This document shows positions 35,458 to 47,965 of a stretch of 64,000 nucleotides of DNA, piece by piece. The notes below the pieces were generated by a model. It did no database searches and was not told the DNA's origin. It worked only from the letters and a program-made list of their open reading frames with translations. The number at the start of each line of letters is the position of its first letter. Positions within the stretch are counted from its first letter, which is position 1. This DNA comes from Hysterangium stoloniferum (Eukaryota; Basidiomycota; Agaricomycetes; Hysterangiales; Hysterangiaceae), in assembly GCA_015178975.1 (NCBI GenBank), contig WHVD01000124.1, positions 1 through 64,000 of the forward strand. Direction: 5' to 3'. The position numbers were made by a program, and so were the translations under genes.

Positions 35458-35553
35458 CAAATGATGGTCGAAAGCGAAGCAGAAAGCAAAGTACGAGAGC
35501 GGAAGAGTATACCCAAACGAGGGGCAGAACAACAACACAAAAAAAAACGATAA

Positions 35554-37671
35554 TCAGAGCGCAACACCATATTGCACGTCTCCACTCAGAATAGATGTGG
35601 CCTCGACGTCGCCCCTACCGTGGCTGCTATGCGCCTCGATATCGATGTCCGACTCGTCCTCGAGCCGCAGGAAACTTTCACCGAAGAACGATTTCGAACT
35701 TTTCCCTCTTCCTCCCTTACGGGGCTTGCTATGGCGGCGACGCCGGTGGGGAGGGGGGACAGACAGGAGACCAGGAGGGGTAACAGGGCTGCCGGGTGAC
35801 ACAGGCGAGTCGGGCGGCGACGATGGTCCAAAAGACGACGGGACCAATGCAGGGCAGTCCGACTGTAGCGAGGACGTCGACTCCGATGCTGCATGGGTCA
35901 ACACAGCCTGGAGCGGCGGTGGCGGCGGCGGCAGCTCCTCTTTCTGGCGATATACGGGCAACGCGCCCAAGATGTCGTCTTTGCGGTCCCCGTTCTCGTA
36001 ATAAAGCTGATTATACGCCGGAAGAGGCGGCGGGAAAGGCGTAGAGGGACGAGATGGGAAGGGGGAGGCGTGACATGCCCCCGTCTCTGCGCGGAGTGAC
36101 GCGACGGAGCGGGAACGCAAAGGTGTGCGAGATATCGTCATCGGCGGGTGGGGGAGAGGAAGGGATGCAGTCGATGGCGCCTGGCTGTGCATATTAACAA
36201 GAACAGGGAAGAATGTCGATGCGGCCGGTGAGAGCGTCTCAGGCGTGACGTGGACAAACTCAAGAGGCACCGTGAACGCGAGCTCATCGAACACCTGCTC
36301 GTCTTTATCTGGATCCTCATAGCCGATAGTCACGCGCACACGCATTTCATGCGCCACCGCGAATAGGGGACTGCTCGTCGCCACTCGTTTTCCTGCACGT
36401 TCGTGCAAGTCCGCGAAGACGGGCACATCGACACCCATTCGTATCCACGACTCTTCAAACCTTACTCCATCTTCACTTCCGTCTGTGCCGTGTGCCTTGA
36501 AAATGCGGTTTGCATCAGAAGGGACCAGGCTGCGTTCGTGGATGATTTTCCTGTTGGGTAGCGGTGATAAAATGAGCCCAAGATCGAAAAGCGCGCCCAC
36601 AGGGTGTGGTGCCTTCAGCTCTCGCATAGGAGGTTGTTGCGCTACGGGGGGTAATGGAAAACGAGCTGTGTAGCTTGGGCAAGGAGACGTGCTAATCGAA
36701 TCGGATGAGTTTGGAGTCAAAACTATAGCAAGAAAATACCTACTAGTATTTCTCCAGCTGGATTACATCGGCTTCAAACCCATGAACTTTAAGACGATTG
36801 CGAATTTCCGAATCATTTGAACGAGAACGGAGACGGATAGCTAAAGGAACGGTGTCATCTTCGGCAGATACCTTGGTAGGAAGAATAGCGTGAAGCTGGA
36901 CAGAACGTAATACGTCTGCAGGAATATTCGTCGCCGGTCCCGACTCTGGAACGGCCTGGATAGAATATGTCGCACTGGGAAAAGCAGACACCAATACATC
37001 CTCATCCTCGTATGACTGGGTGGGAGGCGATACATAGCGTGTAACGCAGATGGGACACTTTTCAGCATGAATGACCCGGTGGCGGCTGGCGCCAAAACGC
37101 ATAACTGAGCAAAGGTTGTTCCACACGCTTGAGGAGGACGTGCTTGCCGCAGGACCCGTCTCTTCCAGATCATTTGCAGACAAGAACTTCGCGCGCGCAA
37201 AGAGTGCGTAGTTCACACCCGCTGGCTGATTTTCGGCCTCGTCGCCAAAGGCGCATGTGGCGGGGAGCCATCCGGGAACGGCGATGTTGAATACGACGCG
37301 CCATTCTGCGCTGTCCTCGTCGGAGCTGATGTGGACAGGCTGAGACGACGACACAAGCTCTTTTGTGAGAGTCAAGATACGGAGGGGGACATAGCCAGCC
37401 TCGTTGAGGACGAGTTCTGATTGGCCTTCAAATGTGAGCTCAAGTGATGTTAAGAGGAGGCTCTGTGATGTGGTGCGGGAAAGGCCGAAGACCGAAGATG
37501 AAGGTGTAAGTTTAATGGTTACATGTCCTGACAACGAGTAGGCAGAGCTGAAGTTTCATTTATTTAGAACGAACGTATTCATTATATATGCTGTGTCACT
37601 CACGACGTATCTGGGGAATCGTACATGTCTATGGTAGGGACCAAAGGTTCTATTGTGATGGAGACAGGCAT
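35554..37671 (-). CDS. Arrestin-like adaptor protein
   Basis: The first exon starts MPVSITIEPLVPTIDMYDSP and splices at GTGAGT to SAYSLSGHVTIKLTPSS, the beta-sandwich start of an arrestin N domain. The later parts LELTFEGQSELVLNE, WRVVFNIAVPGWLPATCAFG and VRVTIGYEDPDKDEQ fit arrestin N and C lobes. A second intron of 52 bases (about 36690-36741, GTAGGT...TTAG) joins the halves. The C-terminal tail is Pro/Ser-rich and holds two LPxY motifs (LPAY, LPVY), the type by which fungal alpha-arrestins bind Rsp5-family ubiquitin ligases and drive endocytosis of transporters. Length about 670 residues. The start is set by the only ATG that opens this frame before the splice site; nearby longer frames begin at TTG and are not used. 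Target transporter unknown. Confidence 0.75.
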
Positions 37672-38761
37672 GGTTAACGACGGACGTAGTAGGAAGGTCG
37701 AGCACAAGTAGGCTGACGACCAGGTATAGCTTAAGGATTAGGGAAAAAGATGCGGCCTTTTTAAAGGACGCATCCTCGAGAACAAAAGAGAGCAAAGAGA
37801 AGGTGACGAGACCTCAATCGCGGTGATTTGAGGCGGCTGCGGCTGACTAGAAACGGGATCGCTTGATGTGGTCTTTTGTTCATTTGTACAGACAATGAGG
37901 ATACAATACGCCTTCGGGTCTGAACGGGCGCTTTCTCCTCGCCCCTGCAGCATGCCTAACATTAATGCCACGCTTGTTGCTCTGCCAACATTGACGGTTC
38001 GTACGAGCTTCCTTCGCTTGAATCAACTTGGTCAAACCCCATCTGCATCGAATCAAGGCTTGGGCGACACTTATTCTAGCCAGGTGGAGTTATTACAGGT
38101 TTACATTCCGTGTCTTCCCAAAGGAACCGGTGAAGCTGAATAATTAGCATGACATCGGTCATGTAATGCCGTAATGTTTATTACCACTCACATGAGCCCA
38201 TGGTTCGGCAAGATTGGCAACTCTCCTCTCCCAGCCACTATTGTCCCATCCCCTATTGTTCTTTTCCTCCCCCCCAAGGTAGTCGCGTAACCATGTGTTT
38301 AGCGAAGCGAGTGTCAATACGTAGACTCCCATTCATACATGGATCAATCTGTGATTAGGAAGGGCGAGAATTGAGTCTATGAGTTCCTAAATTTTCTAGT
38401 AGTAGAACGGGGACAATAAGACATACACGGTCACGTGATGTACGTGTACTGCTATGTGCGCGCGTATTTTACTACTCGCGCTTGAACAAGCCATTTCTTG
38501 CGTACAAGCGAAATTCCAAAGAAATATAAAAGTGCACAGAAAACCTGCCACATCCTCAACAATCACAACAGCACAATAATTAAAACGTTAATTGCCGGAG
38601 TATTCGGCTTCTATCCCAGAATTGAGTATATAATAACGCCATATCTAGTCGAGTTCACAGTCAGATTTATTTTTCGGGTATGTACTTCAACCTAAGGGAG
38701 GGTGCAAAGCACACCCGGTTTGAATTGCACACGCTAAATTTTCTGCACCATGTCTAAACGT
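37672..38761. other. Intergenic, 5' flank of the arrestin gene and 3' flank of ATP2
   Basis: No supportable gene. Short frames at 37868-38143 and 38498-38695 lack family likeness. The left part should hold the promoter of the arrestin-like gene. Confidence 0.5.
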
Positions 38762-40778
<2,017 letters not shown>

Positions 40779-40978
40779 ATTGGATGGACCACGGAGCTGT
40801 GGGCGGACACGGAGCGGGAAGAGATGTCGATGATTTCAAAAAATCAACTTGCCAACAACACTATCCAACACGTTGGCGACCCCAGCTTTCACACTCCGAT
40901 GACCCACGGTTGAACGCGTCGATATACGTCCACAGCTGCAAATAACACCTACATAACACGTCTCTTGCCTATCCCAAC
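40779..40978. promoter_or_regulatory. Divergent promoter shared by ATP2 and CTF18
   Basis: The two start codons are 200 bases apart. ACGCGT, the core of the MluI cell-cycle box, is at 40914-40919, 60 bases before CTF18. That fits an S-phase gene on that side; nothing similar was noted close to ATP2. Confidence 0.5.
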
Positions 40979-43900
40979 ATGGCGGACGTCGACATTATTA
41001 TGAGTGACGACTTTTCGTCCTTCACAAAGGAGTCCCTGTTTGTTCCTAGTGGCGTGCTCTCAGAAGTGCCTTTTGTTTCCAATGGTTTATTGGGAGCGAG
41101 CGCACTTGGTACACAAGGTACATTATCACACGAGGAATGGCCCACGATATTTAGTTCATGTCCATAGATGAATCCTTTCCTTCACTATCTCAGTTGCTGC
41201 CTGCACCCCCGACTCGCTTTACCCCTGTCGCAAGTACCTCAAAGTCAACTGGCTCCGTGGCATCCGTTCCTCTAGTCCCACCTCGCGCTCCTATTAAAGC
41301 GATCAATTACAACGGAAAACCTATATTTTTCACCCGTAAGAGAAGAGATCCACTGATGTGCAAAGTGAGTTTGAAAGTGTTGTTCAGCTGCCTCGTTTAA
41401 TGTCGGAATATATAGTCCTCTTCATCTTCACACGGGAGCTTTTCTAATATGCTTGAAGTGCCAATGCATCGACTCATGGAGCAATTATCAGCCACAACAG
41501 CTACTAAACTGGCAAATCAGTGAGCACCATCGATAATGGATATATATGCTGTAGTTGAACGTGTGTCCTTCAATAGGGACAAAGTTCTCGGTACCCCCAC
41601 TGCAAAACCATCATTCGTTAAACAACCAGAAGACAAATTATGGGTTGATAGGTACCGTCCACAACGTTTTCTCGATCTACTCGGTGACGAAGTGTGTGCT
41701 TATGTATCTGCCTGTTGCATACAAATCTCATTCTACATAGAGGGTGCACCGTGAAACTCTGGCATGGGTAAAGGAATGGGACTTTTGTGTCTTTGATAAG
41801 CGAAGGCCAAGGGGTAGACAACGAAGCACGGAAGATACGGAGCAGGTCAGTCTTGTGGACAAAACATTTTTCTTTTATTCATGTTTCTCCATTAGAATGG
41901 CCCTGAAGACGAGTATCATCGACCGCGCGAAAGAGTACGTTTAACGCTGTGGCCATGTTCGCGTTATAATTACATATGCCTACTACAGATTTTGCTTCTG
42001 TCAGGCCCGCCTGGTCTGGGAAAAACCACCCTTGCCCACGTCGTGGCTGCACAGGCTGGATATCAAGTAATGGAAATCAATGCAAGGTACGTCAGCTTTC
42101 ATCGTGCTGTACCCGTTCCTAACTTGGATATAACAGCGATGCACGATCCGCTCAGATTGTCGATGATCGCATCCGCCCGGCACTAGAGTCTGGCGCTGCT
42201 GTTGGAAGTAAAAAGCCAGTTCTGTTGGTCGTAGATGAAATCGATGGTGCGACAGGTGGTGGAGACAATGTGAGTTCAAGCACATCCTGTAACTTCGAGC
42301 CAATTGTCCCACCTCGCCTAGACAAGCGGCTTCGTACAGAAGCTTCTTCAGCTAACTCTCGACAAACCCAAACGCAAAGGTTGGTCCTTCAAGTTTGGAT
42401 GCCCACGATAACTGATACCTGACCCCCTAGGTCGTGCAAAGGAACCTAGACCTCGTCCTGTACTTCGACCAATAATAGCCATATGCAACGACTTGTACGC
42501 ATCCTCTTTGGCTCGTTTACGACAGCACGCACGAATAGTACGGTTCATCCGGCCAGCAGACATTCGACTAGTTAAGCGACTGCGGGAAATTTGTGAAATC
42601 GAGGGCCTGCGAGCGGATTCACGGGCTCTGACTACTCTAGTGGGCGTTGCGCAAGGTGACATGCGGGGGTGTCTGAATACATTACAGGCTAGCTACAGCA
42701 AGTTTCATTGCTCGATCCTTCGACTGACATATAAACAGTTCATTAAAAGTAAAAAGCAGCAGGTAACGGAGACAGTCATCCGTGCTGCCACTGTAGGGAT
42801 GAAAGAAGCAGACACATCGCTTACGACAGTTCTAAACGATCTGTTTGCTCCCCTTCCAAAACGGCGAGCGAAAGAGCTAGGTTTAACAGAAGAACAAGAA
42901 TCTCGGTATGTTGGGCGCCTTAGTAGAGACTTAGATGCTAGTGGCGCACTGGACAAAATAGCACTTGGTATGGTTACTTTTCTGCCTTTTCTCTATTGTA
43001 TGCTGATTTATATTTGAGGATGCTTCGAGCACTACCTCAGCCGTCATGTTCATGACGCAAATTTCCAACGACATGAAGACGCTATTGCATGGCTGTCCAC
43101 GTTTGATGCATTCTCGGGAACAATGCGCTCAGAACGAGAATATGGATTGATGCCGTACCTATCCTATACACTTGTCCCATTTTTTCCCTTATTTTCGGAA
43201 CGAGGAGGGCCGAAGGTCGAGAGGCCGAAGGCAGATTGGGAGGTGAGGTTGCCATGTTCACTTCCGAAGTCTTGGGTGACTAACCCTATACAGCACTACA
43301 ACGTAACGCGAACAAATGAAGAGATTTACAACTCAATCGCAAAGTTGCATTCAGGCAATAATGCAGGAAGCAGCATTGAGTACAGACATCTTACAATGGG
43401 CTCTGTATTGAAGCTTGAATTCCTGCCGCTTTTAAATAGGATTATATCGCCGCCGCTACGACCTGTACGTCCCGTTGATGACTATTCACGTGTTTCGTAT
43501 AACTCGGTAACCAACTTTAGGTGAATAGCCAGGTTGTTCGTCCCGAAGAGCGCGCATTAATGAAACGACTTGTGGATATTATGGTTGCGCTGGAGCTAAG
43601 ATTTGTGCAGGAGAAAGCAGAAGATGGCTCATTAGTTTATAGACTAGATCCGTGAGTATTTCCCCGAATGAGAAGTCCATACTTAGTCAATTGCAGGCCA
43701 ATTGACGTCTTTATCACCTATGATGGCAAACGTGCCACGGATGTACCTGTTTCAAGATACGCCGTCCGACATATGGTAGCAGCAGAGGTAAGCAAACCGA
43801 TTTGAAACGATTGACATATCGTTGTTTACATGTACACTCTCAGATCGACGCTGAGCTCATTCTTCGACAAGCCGAAACTGTGGAAAAAGGCACGACGACG

Positions 43901-44295
43901 CGATATGACTTCTTCAGGTATATCGAAAACATTTCGTAATATTGTTTCTGTTCATTATTGCCTAAAGGAACAAACGGAAGGAAGCTCTCGAAGAACAGGT
44001 AAACGGCGCAAATCGGCCTGTGAATCCCCAAAAGACAAAATTACCAACAGAGAAGATCGATATCGCGGACAAGGTACAATTGAATTTTGATTAGACTCGA
44101 TTAGACTCCCGAAAGAAGCTGATATATTTGTAGCCACCGACAGATTTCTTTGGACGACCACTTGTCTTACCTGAGCCCACTCCAACACAAGCTGCGGCCT
44201 CGCTGATGATGAAAGAATGCAAAGTAATATACCGCTTCAAAGAAGGAAACTCGTCGGCTGTTCGCAAACCTGTTAAAGTGGAAGCTATGTTGTGA
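40979..44295 (+). CDS. CTF18: Ctf18, clamp-loader subunit for sister-chromatid cohesion
   Basis: Ctf18 replaces Rfc1 in an RFC complex that loads or unloads PCNA and supports cohesion and the replication checkpoint. Landmarks in order: acidic start [20 protein letters not shown]; the RFC box [20 protein letters not shown]-loop [20 protein letters not shown] with [15 protein letters not shown]; Walker [18 protein letters not shown]; sensor 1 [18 protein letters not shown]; then [11 protein letters not shown]. The C-terminus carries the Ctf18-specific tail [12 protein letters not shown] and [18 protein letters not shown] that contacts Ctf8/Dcc1. About 17 introns of some 50 bases. The start is the first ATG after ATP2's promoter. 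Length roughly 880 residues. Confidence 0.93.
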
Positions 44296-44721
44296 TATAC
44301 TGTTGATATTATCTAGTGTTGCGGATATATCTCCGAGGTATGTGTGATCGATTGTGTATTGTTAGCAAATTATGAGTAACAGTATATTTTGTGGCACTTT
44401 TTCGTTAAACGATATTGCATTTGACCTTAAGCGCAATACTTCGCGTAGATTGAGTGTCGCCAATCAGCTGGGTTTTTGCTCTGATCATTTTATTTTGTAC
44501 TCTTTAAAGATCACCTCCAGTACCCTAAGTGCACTATAGAAAGCAATGCCTAAGGAGGAACAGAAAAGCCATCGCAGAGAGTTGGTCGAGCCTCATACAA
44601 TAGATGAATAATGAACGTGGATAAATTTGAACTGCTATTTCCGATTTCTTGTTACAGATTTGGTACACTACATTATTATTTTAAAAGTCCATCACCAACA
44701 ACACAAATACAACATTCACTC
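44296..44721. other. Convergent intergenic between CTF18 and the DUF1776 gene
   Basis: AT-rich with no gene. It holds the 3' flanks of both neighbours. Confidence 0.6.
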
Positions 44722-46715
44722 TTACTCCTTCACGCTCCCTGCACCAGATGACATTCCGTCCTTCAGACTTACCCAACTATCCCCCATCGCAGCCGACTCG
44801 CTCGCACCGCTCGCACTCACGCTCTCGATGTCAGGCTCTGAAGCAGCATCTGAGGAGTCAACTTCGACTTCCTTTTCCTTCTCTTGGGCGGGTTGTGCGG
44901 ATGTTGGAGATGCATTCTCGATGAGTTGCGGAGGGACCGGAGGGGGGTGCTGTGCAGGTAGCGGGGGTAGGGAAGAGCTATGCAGTGGTGGGGGTTCAAT
45001 AGGCTGAAGTGCATTTCGGACTGAGACAATGGCGTGTGGTAGATGAATGATGAAATCCAGGAGACGAGGGGGCAAGTACGATGCGAGTGAGTATTGTTTC
45101 GCTAGGAAGTAATGTTAATATAGATGACTAGCCTAATTGTGAGAAATGGAACGCACCGCCGGCACCGACACTGAATCGCTCTCCCCGAACCCAAGTCCGC
45201 AACCGCCCCCAAACACCGAGAATAAACCTCCCAGTCCCTCCCAAACTCAAATCGCTCTTATAGCCATAGCCATACCCCCGTCCTTTAGTGCCGGCACTCA
45301 CCACTCCTACTACAGCATCAACAAACACCCTCACGTGAGCCGGGGTCCGCGGTGTCGCTTTCGTCTGCTCCAAACTGGCTTCAAGAGCTGAAGCATACGC
45401 ACTTCTCTCAGAAGGCGTCCAGGATTGCGTCAGCGTTGAGACGTCAAGCTCAGGCCAGACTGTCCTGGATTGGCGCGTAACGCTAATGACACCAACGTCG
45501 ATGAGCACGACTTTTGGTGCGACTATTTCTTCATTGCTCTGTGCAGCACAGGCCTTCAGCTCGCGCCGGAGGACCTCTACGGCCCTAACAGTCGCAGCAG
45601 CACTCATAGCCTCTTCACTTGCGAATGGCACGCCAACCCGCGCCGCCATAGCAGGAACACAAACAATTATGTTCTTGCGAGTGTGGGCCTCGCCTGAGAA
45701 TCGCGAGCTCCGTCGAAAGAGAGGGATTAGCGATTGAATTACACGCAAGGGGGTTACGTGTGTACGGAGGAAGTAAGGAACATAAGAATCCGTGAGAGAC
45801 AGACACTCGAGGGGGGTAGGCACAGGGGCTGGAAAGAGAGCTAGAAGGGAGATCAACGAGTGAATATAAGGACGCGATGACGGCGACGCTGTTGATGACA
45901 CATAAGGATCTCCGTGAGAGGTTGTGGGAAAGCGAAGAGAAAGTGAGCCCTGTAGGGAGCGTAGGAAGTAGGAGACAGTGCTTGGCTTCAACATAACTTT
46001 CAGAAATTTCACTTCACAAAAATAAGCAGCCTTCTCACCTCACTTGGATCGAGAACTAACGCTCGAACATATCCTTTGGCCTTAGCCTCCAGTACATCGA
46101 CTGCCTCTGGCGTCGAAACACTTGCGATAACTATGTATCCTTGAGCCTCCAAACCAAGGACCAAAGAGGTGCCAGCTGGATGATCAGCACCTAATATGAC
46201 TAAATATACTCATCATTTAGAGAGCAATCTTTGGCAAGGCGAAATGCATGCAACAACGTACCAACTACCTCCCGTCTGTCCTTCGTTTCCTTTCGCTTCG
46301 CGCGAGCACAGTACCGTCTATATCTAGCGACACTGTACCCAGTAAGAAGGCCCGCACCAACCACTCCGACACCAGCACTGACTGCGATCAACTTGTGTTT
46401 TCCCATCCAGTCCATGAGACTGTCAGACCAAGGAGGTGGGACAGGAGTGGGTGGAGGTGGGGGAGGCGGAATCTCGAAGGTACCGAGTCCGGGAAGCTGT
46501 GGGATAGATGGTGGGCCGAATCTAGTGATATCTGCCCAAATTCTATTGACTATTTCGCGGACATGAGGCAGATCTGGTGCGACGCCCGCAAATGACGAGG
46601 AAAGGTACACCTCTAAAGATGCAAAGTAGGATTCAATCTGTTCAAATGTGCTATCTGCTGAATAGCACTGTTAGTTGAATACTGCCATGAGCTGCGTTGA
46701 AGAGACCTCACGCAT
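44722..46715 (-). CDS. DUF1776 family protein (fungal, unknown function)
   Basis: The reading MHSTFEQIESYFASLEVYLS, then DLPHVREIVNRIWADITRFG, a Pro run, one membrane-like helix (HKLIAVSAGVGVVGAGLLTG) and YSVARYRRYCARAKRKE is the layout of DUF1776. After it comes a Rossmann-like part (GADHPAGTSLVLGLEAQGYI, short-chain-dehydrogenase-like), helical VRAVEVLRRELKACAA and an acidic Ser/Glu tail. Four to five introns. The start matters: the canonical GTGAGG donor at 46711 leaves a first coding exon of only four bases (46712-46715), joined after 57 bases to 46654. The alternative start further upstream would need a GC donor. Probably membrane-anchored. Function not known. Confidence 0.8.
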
Positions 46716-46806
46716 AGTCGAAGTCGAGTAAGACAGCGAGCATCTATCTCGCCCGTCACACGATGGTCACGCCTTCCCGTTAATTACGCCACCTGCCAAT
46801 CTGCCA
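46716..46806. promoter_or_regulatory. 91-base divergent promoter between DUF1776 and cyclic phosphodiesterase genes
   Basis: The inferred start codons of the two genes are only 91 bases apart. No TATA box is obvious. The spacing implies overlapping core promoters and very short leaders. Confidence 0.5.
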
Positions 46807-47423
46807 ATGGGTAGGTCTCATGAAACCTTCCTTAAATTCTCACTCTAAAATATCACCTTTATCTTTGAAAAGGAACTTCGCTGTGGCTGGTACCGTCTGC
46901 CTCGTCTCCAACGAGAGAGAAACTGCAGGACTTACTCTTATCTCTGTCTAAATCATATTCGTCACCTTCGTTCCCCGTCCATATCACTCTGGCAGGGCTG
47001 CCAGCTTGTATATCTTTGCACGAGATTATCACATGCTTATCATCTGAAGAAGCGGTCAAAATTACATTTCAAGATGTCTGCACGGGGAAGACGTTCTTTC
47101 AATCGGTCTTTATCGCCATCCAACAGTCTGTGCAGCTGAGCCACCTACACGAGCACGTCCATAAGACGCTAGGTGTGCAGCCAAAGACACCCGAGTTTCC
47201 CCACCTGTCATTATATTACGGCGACAATCACAAGCAAGAAATTGTGCAGATGTTGCGTGAGAATGGTACAATTCAAGCCTCCACAAAGGGGGGCATTGCT
47301 GTAGCTGGTGTTGATGAATTCCTGGCGGAAGAAGTGTGGGTGGTGGAGTGCATCGGGAAGCCCGAAGACTGGGTAGTCAAAGAGAAAATATATTTGGGTG
47401 GTGAGCCTTCAACCGAGCTGTAA
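46807..47423 (+). CDS. 2',3'-cyclic nucleotide phosphodiesterase (2H family, Cpd1-like)
   Basis: The spliced protein starts MGTSLWLVPS and has the two catalytic HxT/S motifs of the 2H phosphoesterase superfamily: VHITLAG (His38, Thr40) and PHLSLYYGD (His112, Ser114). It ends EKIYLGGEPSTEL. Yeast Cpd1 hydrolyses ADP-ribose 1'',2''-cyclic phosphate made during tRNA splicing; plant homologues do the same. About 184 residues, as expected. The frame before Gly2 is closed by a stop, and the only start that fits is ATGG|GTAGGT at 46807. A 62-base intron (46811-46872, ending AAAAG) then joins it to GAACTTCG. The first coding exon is thus four bases long. Confidence 0.82.
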
Positions 47424-47965
47424 TTAACACTTTGCTCTTTCCTCTCGGTGGATTATCTTCCATAGAATATGTACTATTACGATTACAAGTTCGTCACGCG
47501 TTACGCACCTCAAACGGTCTAATTTGATACTTTTTGGACTTCCTAATATTACCCTTCAGCTTGATTGTTCAAAAGAACTATTTTTTGAGCTGCCCCCGAC
47601 CTGTTCTTGAAGTATGCTACTGAAAAACCTCTTTTTCTTCAAATTTATGGGAAAAGTTCATGTACCGGCTGAACATGTAATAATAGTACAGTATTTCACA
47701 ATGAGCGTACATACGTATGCCAGTAATGTGCATAGTCGATGAACAAACTTGACTTTTTAAGGTGTGCCCAGCGTTGTAGGACCGGAGCAAATGGGAAGGA
47801 AATCTATTAAACACGTAGGGCATATCAATTTACACGCGTTGCATCACGTGAAAGAGGTCAGTGCTATGATGTAGGTACGTACCGTGACACCCTCGTTCAT
47901 CCCCCATTCTGGAGTCAGGATTTAATCATATTTAAGCTGAACTTCACCCGTAATTGGCGTATATC
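47424..47965. other. Intergenic between cyclic phosphodiesterase and NADH dehydrogenase genes
   Basis: AT-rich, with no coding frame of note. It should hold the terminator of the first gene and the promoter of the second. Confidence 0.6.

Larger units (their letters stand above)
30169..35553. other. 5.4 kb gene-free convergent interval
   Basis: It lies between the 3' ends of the Ecl1-type gene and the arrestin gene. No frame here has a convincing protein or exon pattern. The longest (33653-34240, no ATG start; 32315-32863, minus) are compositional accidents. Homopolymer tracts (T20 near 30450), microsatellites and small duplications, listed separately, are the only structure seen. Polypyrimidine DNA followed by an ATG near 30507 could be a promoter, but only 19 codons follow. 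Confidence 0.55.

Noticed and set aside
37868-38143. 91-codon plus-strand frame upstream of the arrestin gene
   Set aside because: It overlaps the expected promoter of the minus-strand gene and has no family likeness.
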